Shown in pieces: positions 56,092 to 64,000 of a stretch of 64,000 nucleotides of DNA. Position 1 is the stretch's first letter. Each line of letters opens with the position of its first letter. Below the pieces are notes generated by a model, which did not search any database, was not told where the DNA came from, and saw nothing but the letters and a program-made list of their open reading frames with translations. This stretch comes from Agrostemma githago (Eukaryota > Streptophyta > Magnoliopsida > Caryophyllales > Caryophyllaceae). The stretch spans positions 11,115,057 to 11,179,056 of the forward strand of contig OY288256.1 of NCBI GenBank assembly GCA_958450325.1. Reading direction: 5' to 3'. Position numbers and translations under genes: made by a program.

Positions 56092-58369
56092 ACCCTCTCC
56101 CGGAGTCGGTGGTGTGTGTGTGTTGTGTATTTGTGTGTGGGTTGGGTCAATGAGTCTTTAATAATCTATAATTGCATGTCCTTTGGTTAATTCCGTTCTT
56201 ATTCCTCTTATTCCTTGATCATTGTGATTGTTTTACCTCTAACATAACTTTGCAAGCTGTCCCATTGTTCGATTGTTGCGGCCAAAGCGGCCTTGGTATT
56301 GCTCCCGGTCATTGGGCGATGTGATTACGCCATTGACCTTTTGAAAATCCAAATTCTTTTCATTTTCTCAAAATTTTCTTAATCCGGGCTAGGTGATGTG
56401 ACTACACCTACGCCCATTTTCCATCCTTTCTTTTAATTTCTTTTCTTTTATTTTATTCTCATTTTCTTAGTCACTTGGCTAGGGTCTAGGTGATGTGATT
56501 GCACCTAGGCCCGCCACCCTTTTATCATTTTCTTTTCTTTTGTTTTCTTTCTTCAAAAATTTTAAAAAAAATCCAAAAACATTTTAAAATTTTAAAAATA
56601 CAAAAAGATTTTTTCTTATTTTTCTTTTTCCATCTTTTTCGATCTTTTCCCCTACTTGTGCATTGAGGACAATACACAGTTTTAGTGTGGGGGAGGGATC
56701 TACTATCCTTTTGTTTTTCAAAAATCTTTCAAAAAACCATAAAAATTGAAAAATTCCGAAAAACCAAAAACTTTTTCTTTTCTCGTTTTCGTTATGTTTC
56801 CGTGTCCCTCGTATAGTCCTGTTCTCTACTCTTACAGGTAACCACCACCTTGATAGCACAATTTGAAGAGTTATGGAAGCAACCCGCTTGGTAACTTCCT
56901 TCCTTCTTTCTTCTTTAACTTTGTAGAGGAGTTAGGTTGTTGCTATTGGAGGCTCTCGAAGTTGAGCATTTTGGGTGTTGTGGTTGATTTTTGTGCTTGA
57001 ATGTTGATGGAGTATGGAGTTCATGACCTTACTTGTGTTTTCTTTTATTTGCTTTTTCATTTTCGTGTGTATTGTGTTTGTTTCGTTTTTGTATAGTGTG
57101 TCTAGGATTAAAATTTTTCGAAAACCCGATTACAAACTTATTACAAGAGTTTACATTCCATTGTAGATAACCCATTGTAGATTTTGGACCTTAGTCTAGT
57201 AGAATGACTCTTAGGCAATGAATTTGTTGATCCTTTAGCTTTGAGTCCACCTTTTCTACTAGAGGTTTACTTCGGGGTTTGCATTTGACCACCTTGACCA
57301 CCCATGGAGGAGTTAGGCCTTGGTTCCCGCATCCCGTTTTCTAGGTGACCTTGCTTGAATGACCATTGCACCTTTAGTCCAAATTCTATTCGCCTTTTTG
57401 TGGGTTATCCGGGGAAGGCGCCGTTCTCGGGTACCTATTTATCATTTCACCCATACATCACCACAACAAGTTTACAAAAAATAACCTCAAAACTTGGTTT
57501 CGAACCACATCAAAAAGCCAAAAAAGGGCAAACCAAAGCAAGAGAAAAAGGGCACAAAAACATGACAAAAACATTTAAATGAAAATAAAGGAGAAAGAAA
57601 AGGAGCTTCAAATGAAAAAAATCGTATCGTCAAAAACGTCTCCTTGAAAAAAAAAAAGAAAAAAAAAGAAAAAAAGAAAAGAAAAGAAAGCCCTTTGATC
57701 GATTCATCGCCGTGAAGTGCCAACTAGAGGACCGAGTCCCGAGGTAGGAAGATAGCGGTGATGAGTCGATCCACCCAAAAATTGTAAACACTCCATCTTT
57801 TTGTTTGGGCTAATTTAGGAAATTCGAGTTTGGAACGACCCTCTTGGCTTAGCCAAAGAGAGCGGGACTGCACCTACCTACAGTGTCGAACGAATCCATG
57901 GTTCACTTTTTCCACTCCGTTATACGCCCCGTAGTACCCCTTTACAAGATTAGGAGGACCTAGGCTAAGTAATCAACATCTATATTGCTTAATTGTCATA
58001 CTATTAGGCTTTGATCCTTATTTACGTGGGTGATTTATCTTGGAAGTTTATTGTTGTTTTAGGTAAGAAATTGGTGTCTTTCCCCGCCGTCTCGATGAGG
58101 GATTCGGTGTTTTATTTTTGTTTTGGATGCGCCTATTCTTTCGTGTTATGTGTTTTTGTGTGTTTAGTCGCATCCATCATTTTGAGCAAGACCCAACTTG
58201 CCTTGCATGGGAATACCTTGCCTCATAGGTATTTCGATGTGAGTTGAAGGGACGGAGCGGGCCCGTTAATTGCCTCGTATCGGCTTAGCATAGTCTAGCT
58301 TAGTAAGTAGTAGCTAATTTCTTTTTGGGTCTTTGCTCGAGGACGAGCAACGGTTTAGTGTGGGGGAAT
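56092..58369 (+). other. Athila-like 3' non-coding region with two polypurine tracts
   Basis: No coding frame. One GTGTGGGGGAGGG tract lies at about 56684-56697, after GCATTGAGGACAATACAC. A second, AGTGTGGGGGAAT, directly precedes the 3' LTR (58357-58369) and is the likely functional plus-strand primer. An A/G-rich block lies at 57500-57690. Confidence 0.75.
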
Positions 58370-60469
58370 TATTGTGTGCCAAATTTGGACCGTTTTTCTT
58401 CCCATTTAGACCCGTTTTACCTTCGTTTTGCGAGAATAAAGTGCGATTATCGCCGTATTTTGAGTAATTCTCGCATTAGCGTCTCTATTTTGCATTTTAC
58501 GTGTTTTCGGTAGTTTTCTGTCTATTTGATAGGATTTTCGACCAAAAACGTGTCCGAGCTCCTATGAGCATGAGAGAGAGGGAGATCGTCCGAAAAGCAA
58601 AGCACACAACTTAAAATCCAAAGTCCAAACCCAAGAGGTGAAACCTTGAGTGAAAAGGAAAAAGTATAGTCCATTGTGCATCTTCACCGGAGAGGTCGAA
58701 CTTCAAATGCATATATCTAGAGTTCTAGACCTCGGATCGAAGCGATTCTAGTTGGAGGTGAAATCTTATCTTCTTAGATTTCCAACGACATATCACACGC
58801 CCCAATCGGAGATCAAACGAGAGAGTTATGGCCCTCTGAAGTCACAGGGCGAAATTTCACCCGATGAGAATTTGACCGGGCGAAATTTCGCCCGACGGTG
58901 TTCCTCCCCAGATTGCCATTTTGGACGAAAAGTTCATAGGGTGAAATTTCACCCTATGAGATGACCGGGCGAAACGACCGGGCGAAATTTCGCCCACCGG
59001 GTGAAATTTCGCCCGATGGAGAAAAGTGCCAAAAATGGCGATCCGAGAAGAAAATCTCACCGGGTGAAATTTCACCCGGTGGTGCTAATGTCGTCAACCG
59101 CGGGGCAAAACTTCACCCTATGAAGACTCATTGGGCAAAGTTGCATCTCAAAGGACAAAGTCTCACTAATGGACAAGGATTAGATTTGGGCTTTAGGTTA
59201 AATACCCATTAAGAGATTACTATATATATGTTACCCTAGTTTATTGCCCAACTCACCTCTCCATTGTGATAAGGAGGGAAGACATTACACCCTTCCACCA
59301 TCCTATTACACCATCCATTAGTAGTAGTTTAGTAGTATTCTAGTAAAAATCCTCCAAAATTCTAGTAGTTTACATAGTACTCCCTTCGAGTTCCTATTAT
59401 TGTCCCACTTTCCTTTTTGGGCTGAGTTTGATTTTTGTCTCACTTTCCTTTTTAGGCCATAAATGTGTGGTTCACAATTACTCCTCCATTTCTCTCTCTT
59501 TCTCCTTCCTTTTTCAACCACTCATTTCATCTTCCTTATTTTTCTCCCCAAAACCTTATGGGACAATAATAGGAACTCGGAGGGAGTAATTAATAGTAGA
59601 TCTACATAATTTCTATCAACAATTATCTAGATCTCAAGTTTGTAAGAAGATTATTCAAGTTTTATTTGAAGATTTGTTGGGTTTAATGAAGGATTAGTGA
59701 CAAGTTCTTCACTTTATTCATCAAAGATTCAATCTTCACTTATGCAATCCTCTTATTTCCTATAGATCTACATAGTTGGTATAATTCTCTTCCACTCCCT
59801 AATCTCTAATTTAGTTTTTATGTTGTTTTCTCAACATTATCTTGTTTAGATCTAATTAATATGCATGTTGAAATGATTTCCATGATGAATTGTGAGTAGA
59901 TTTCTTTGTTGGGGAATTAGGGAGGAGGATTTTGATTATTTTATTCAAGGGATGTTGGTGGGTTGTTTACTTGTTAATTATCGATGTTAAGGTTTTTGTG
60001 TCTATGTTGACTTAGAATCGCGACTAGGCCGACCTTGACTCATTTCTACCAATATGGGGAAACTCGGGGTAGAAATTACCTTAGATTGAGACTTACCCTT
60101 TCGTCGCGAAAGCGGGCTTAGGTAGGTTGGGTGAGGATACCGAAAGGTGGCACTCTCCTTTTTAATGTTGTAACAAAAACTCGATCCCGAGACTATTAGA
60201 CCCCATTTCCGAATCCCGACTCTCCTCAACACCTTTCCTACTTATTGACCCTAGCCTACGATCTCTCGACCTCTCTCTCGACCCCTCTCGAATCTCGACC
60301 CAAAACCCCCCCTTTCTCGACCCAATCATGCTTAGACTTTGACTCGACCGATTTTACCTAGCCCGTCCCTGTGGATCGATCCCCGACTTACCGCTACTAC
60401 GTAGTAGTTAGTTGGAGTTTATAAATATTGTTTGACCGCGTTGGATAGGCGACGATTCGACGCGCATCA
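58370..60469 (+). repeat. Athila-like 3' LTR with MITE
   Basis: 2100 bp; 208 bp longer than the 5' LTR, explained by a 207-bp MITE plus TA duplication and a one-base loss. It starts TATTGTG where the 5' LTR has TGTTGTG, so the terminal TG has mutated. The palindrome cluster is at 58850-59120. Confidence 0.92.
59380..59586. mobile_element. Stowaway MITE inside the 3' LTR
   Basis: Flanked by TA (59378-59379, 59587-59588); absent at the same place in the 5' LTR (about 49780), which gives the empty site. Arms CTCCCTTCGAGTTCCTATTA and TAATAGGAACTCGGAGGGAG pair almost perfectly. It inserted after the LTR element itself. Confidence 0.95.
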
Positions 60470-61850
60470 CTAACCCAGAGCATCCTGAGCGTCGTGGGAC
60501 AAGAGAAAACCCAGTGTCATCCTCAGGAGTTTCAGCCTGACCTAGCTCCCTGCATCCTGAGTCAGCGTGTGCAACAGCCTGTGTGATCAATGGGTCTCCT
60601 GTGCCATCAACACCTAGCTCCTGGGGTCCTGAGCCAGTGATAATCAGGCCTCCAGCACGCCCTTCCTCAGAGGATCCACAATGCATTACAGTTTCAGGAA
60701 GAACCATGGTCTTCCCTACTTCTGAGGTACCACCTCCCCCCTGAGGGCCCTTCTTCCTTGGAGTATATCTTTGATTAGGTGCAGGATTCTTTTCTTGCTG
60801 AGCAGATACTTGACTCTTCTTTTTGTCCTTCTTACATTGTTGCTTCGTATGGCCCAATTTTCCACAGCCTGCACAGTGAAAAGGAACTCACTCATAGTCA
60901 ATAGTTTGGACAAGCTGCCCCAATATTGGAACATTCATGATCACTGAGGTGGGAAGCTCCTTTGCCACATCAACTTCCACTAATACGCGAGCAAAGGATA
61001 ACCTCTCCTTGTACGTAGTGGTTGAATCAGCAAACAGTTGTTTCCCCACTTTACTAGCCATTTTACTTAACACAGTATCAGTCCATAAGTATGGATCCAG
61101 ATCAGGGAACATAACCCATACTGGAACTATAGAAACCCTCTCCATCTCCAATGAAAACATAGGACTCCATTGCTTTAGAATAATGGTGTTTTTCCCAAAC
61201 AACCAAGATCCTCCTCGCAAAACACGATCCATGTCTTCCTGATTACAGAAACGAAAAGCAAACCACCCCTTCTTAAAATACTGAACCACCGGCAGTCTTC
61301 CCTGATTCCAGTTCTTCAAGGCATAATCATCCATTTGCTTAACCGTAGGTCTAGCCCCTATCACATTACCCATCAACGTATACTTCCACATTCTCAATTC
61401 AGTTTCAAAATCCTCAACCTCAATATCAATTTCAGTGGAATTTGCAGAAATGTCATCAAAATACAGCTCCATACCTTTTTTCGGATCCCTAATCGGCGTT
61501 TCCTGATGATCCAGAGCCCCCTTGAAAGTTGCAGGCGACTCAACCGATCCTCTGTTTTCACCGACGTTGTTTTCTTTCAACTTTTCCTGATCACCCAGTG
61601 CTCCAGACGGGGGTTTCATACTACTTTCACCTTGCACCATCTTCCCAGCCGATTGGAAGGCGATCGTGATCAAATCATTGACAGAGTTGGCTCCCTGTTT
61701 TTCCGTCACCTGAGCATCACCTTCTTCAGAGTTACCGTTCAATATCAGTTCATCAGACTTATCAGACTTTTGTTGATCTCTTTCTTCATTAATCAATTTA
61801 TTTTTACGAGGTCTCCCTCTCCCTCGCCCCGTTCCCGTCGTGGTAACCAT
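60470..61850 (-). pseudogene. LINE B ORF1, 5' part
   Basis: Starts MVTTTGTGRGRGRPRKNKL with an RGRGRPRK basic patch, then the DUF4283-type domain (MWKYTLMGNVIGARPTVKQM, VPVWVMFPDLDPYLWTDTVL). An in-frame TGA at about 60888 replaces the Trp found in LINE A (YEWVPF). The zinc knuckle CAGCGKLGHTKQQC follows, and the frame continues up to the CTAAC junction at 60470. Confidence 0.9.
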
Positions 61851-61899
61851 AATCGCCCGGGAGAGAAAAATTCTCTAGAGAGAGAGAAGAGAGAGAAGC

Positions 61900-62979
61900 T
61901 ATTATTATTATTATTTTTTTTTTTTTTTGTAGAAAATTCCTCATTTCATTTCATTTGCGAAAGAAATTACATTTAGTGCAAAAAATACTATCACACTATG
62001 TACAAGCTCAAGCTAGTCCCCCAATCTTTTCTATAATCCTCTTGAATTTAGGATTAGTTTTATATTTCAAAAACCTAGCTATAACTAGAACTTTAGTATG
62101 TTCAAAAATATGCTCAGCCTCAGACTTTGCTACAGTAAAGACTCTCTTGTTACGTTCCTTCCAAATGCTATAAATAGTAGCATAAAAACTGACAGTCAGC
62201 CAAACAAACTTCCAGTGCTTCTGTTTACTTCTTTGGTTCATCCACTTCAGTGTTTGTGTAATACCTGTACTTATCCTATCAAAATTTAGCCACTGTAGAA
62301 CAGCATTCCAGACTGACAAGAACAATCAAAAAACAGGTGGGAATGATCTTCAATAGCTGCTTCACAAAGAGCACATCTACTAGCAAGTTGAAAACCTCTC
62401 TTCACAAGCTGATCTGTAGTAGCCAGTTGCTTCTGAATAGCCATGCTTGTGATAATTCTATGACTAGGCATAATAACTGGTGATTTGATCAGACCTAACC
62501 AGGTTTACTCTGCCAGTCATTAATCTTGCTGTACATTCTCTTGACAGAGAACTTAGCACCAGTGGAACAAGCAGCCAAGGTCATCTTCAAACACTGACTA
62601 TTCCCAAAATGTTTAATGAGCTCATCCCTTGTTTCAATTATATTTCTAATGCCCATGGAATGAAAATCTTTGGACTGTATAGTCCAGATATCATTTTGGT
62701 CCAAAACATAGTTGATGCACCACTGATTCCAGACATTAGATGTGGATTTCTGTAAGCTCCATATCCGTCTAGCCATTAGAGCTAGGTTCCAAGTGCGAGC
62801 ATCTTTGATACCAAAACCTCCAGTATCAAAAGGAGAGCATATCTCCTTCCAACTCTTAAAGACCAATCTTCTTTTTTCACCAACACTGCCCTAGAAGAAA
62901 TCTTTGCACATTTTATTAATGCTTTTGATGACTGTCTTAGGTAAAAGTAGACTCGAGCACCAGAAATTTTCCAGCCTTC
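61900..62979 (-). pseudogene. LINE C, 5'-truncated, same family as A
   Basis: Only the end of ORF2 remains: ENFWCSS near 62970, MVFKSWKEICSPFDTGGFGI, then the zf-RVT region CALCEAAIEDHSHLFFDCSC and YATIYSIWKERNKRVF. It is broken into three frames (62495-62866, 62286-62471, 62008-62325) with a further stop near 62892. The 3' UTR starts GAAAATTCCTCATTTCATTT like that of LINE A. The tail on the plus strand is (TTA)n followed by a T-run (61900-61929), directly against LINE B's 5' leader. Confidence 0.88.
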
Positions 62980-64000
62980 TTATTATTATTATTATTATTT
63001 TTTTTTTTTTTTTTTTGCAAGAAAAATTATGCCCCTTTTTATTAAAAAGAGAAACAGGTTCTTACAAAAAAGGTTATATCCCCTAGATTTTACATGAACA
63101 CATAAACAAGTCTCCTACTTCAATAGGTATTGCCGATGTAAGCCAACTCTCCTGTTATTAAGCCTCATGAAAACTTCAAATTTTATCTGCCCGACAATGC
63201 TTTGATAGGATCGAACCTCGTTGCCAAAGAGTCTTCTATTCCTTTCTTGCCAAATGCTATAGACCGTTGCAGCTATGCTAGCATTAAACCAAGCGTTTTT
63301 CCAATGTTTTCGGACCTTCCTATTCGCTCCCCACTGTAATTCCGTGATTAGATCATACCCTCTTCCTGTAATTTGCATCCAATTCAATAGACTTTGCCAA
63401 ATCAGTCTCGAGAACGAACACGAGAAGAACAAATGCTGATGGGATTCGCTATCCTGTTTGCACAAAACGCATCTGCTAACCATATGCATTCCTCTCATTT
63501 GCATATTATCCATCGTAGCCAGAGTATTCTGTCCTACCATAGCTATTATGTATCTGTGCTTCGGAACCAAATACACCCCTTTCATTCTAGCCATCCAAGG
63601 AATTACAGGCTGCTTGTCCCTAAACCATTCATAAGCTAGACCAACCTTGAACTTACCTTCCCTACTCCAACTGTTGCATAACAGTCTTGCTTCCTCCTCT
63701 CCTCCAGTCTTACTAAGGATCTCATCCCTGATTTTGAGAATGCTTTTGAATGTGGATGTATATCTCTCCTTTTTCTGAATTTTCCATATGCTTTCTGCAC
63801 CAAGAATGTAGTTCTGATGCCATCTAGCCCAATTCCCTACCTTATCATTTAAGATTTTCCAAAGCCATTGACCCATTAAAGCACTATTCCATGACACCAA
63901 ACTCTTAATATCAAACCCCCCTTCCTTCCAAGGCACACTTATGCTCTTCCATCCTTTGTAGACCATACGATGATCTTCCCGACCTCCATTCCAGAAATAA
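62980..64000 (-). mobile_element. LINE D, 3' part, runs off the window
   Basis: A 283-codon open frame (63115-63966, minus) is the C-terminal part of ORF2: ISVPWKEGGFDIKSLVSWNS, CVLCKQDSESHQHLFFSCSF and ASIAATVYSIWQERNRRLF. The frame ends with a stop before a 3' UTR resembling LINE B's (TTGCAAGAAAAATTATGCC on the plus strand). The tail is TTA repeats plus a T-run at 62980-63016. The rest lies beyond 64000. Confidence 0.88.

Larger units (their letters stand above)
48771..60469 (+). mobile_element. Athila-like Ty3/gypsy element without pol
   Basis: LTRs at 48771-50662 and 58370-60469 are flanked by CTAAC on both sides (48766-48770, 60470-60474). The primer-binding site TGGCGCCGTTGCCGGGGA at 50666 matches the 3' end of tRNA-Asp, typical of Athila/Tat elements. 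It has a gag, an unrecognised ORF, an envelope-like (Athila ORF1 family) frame and polypurine tracts. No protease, RT, RNase H or integrase motif was found in the 7.7-kb interior, so it is non-autonomous. LTRs differ by few bases apart from a MITE in the 3' LTR. Confidence 0.93.
44980..61899 (-). mobile_element. LINE B, interrupted by the Athila-like element
   Basis: Minus strand from a CT-rich 5' leader at about 61899 to a (TTA)n tail at 44980-45125 (plus strand). ORF1 is split by the LTR element at 48771-60469 and reads in frame across the junction once one CTAAC copy is discounted. The native LINE is about 5.2 kb. Its 3' UTR is like that of LINE D and unlike those of A and C. Confidence 0.9.

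Overview
The window is nuclear DNA of a flowering plant, most likely a eudicot. It has one spliced wax-biosynthesis gene, AT-rich intergenic DNA, and dense nested plant transposons of the Ty1/copia, Ty3/gypsy (Athila-like), LINE, CACTA and Stowaway types. The frequent TACTCCGT-type MITE ends make me lean towards Caryophyllales, but that is a weak guess.

Layout. 1-5.8 kb: intergenic DNA with decayed fragments (Helitron-like end, SINE-like 3' part, minus-strand gypsy remnant, LINE zinc-finger remnant, copia LTR). 5787-11193: CACTA element 1 (TSD ATC) with strikingly palindromic subterminal repeats, degenerate transposase pieces and a nested LTR-like block. 12303-25690 (+): a CER1 gene in ten exons, apparently intact (619 codons), whose 60-nt first exon lies 9.4 kb upstream of exon 2. 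Intron 1 is filled with MITEs, a TAA-flanked TIR element, a long (TTA)n microsatellite and a TIR element ending about 100 bp before exon 2. 26242-39559: a degenerate copia element (TSD GGACT). Its reverse transcriptase is split by CACTA element 2 (29560-37105, TSD AGT), which carries a truncated minus-strand tnp2 and a TNP1-like gene. 39955-64000: four LINEs in a row, all on the minus strand, each meeting the next at a (TTA)n tract. The second LINE is interrupted in ORF1 by a non-autonomous Athila-like LTR element (48771-60469, TSD CTAAC) that has gag and envelope-like ORFs but no pol.

Only CER1 looks like a functional host gene. It belongs to the pathway converting very-long-chain acyl chains to alkanes of cuticular wax. 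Most element coding regions carry visible stops or frameshifts; LINE A ORF1 is the main open exception.

Best leads: (1) a copia element whose presumed primer-binding site is not the usual initiator-Met site but is perfectly complementary over 14 nt to its own LTR, suggesting self-priming; (2) head-to-tail LINE stacking at (TTA)n tracts; (3) clusters of a perfect 16-bp palindrome in the Athila-like LTRs, in its internal region and in a distant remnant, with substitutions mirrored on both arms; (4) the pol-less Athila-like element with an unrecognised ORF; (5) the 9.4-kb first intron of CER1. All coordinates were read by eye; alignments and database searches were not possible.
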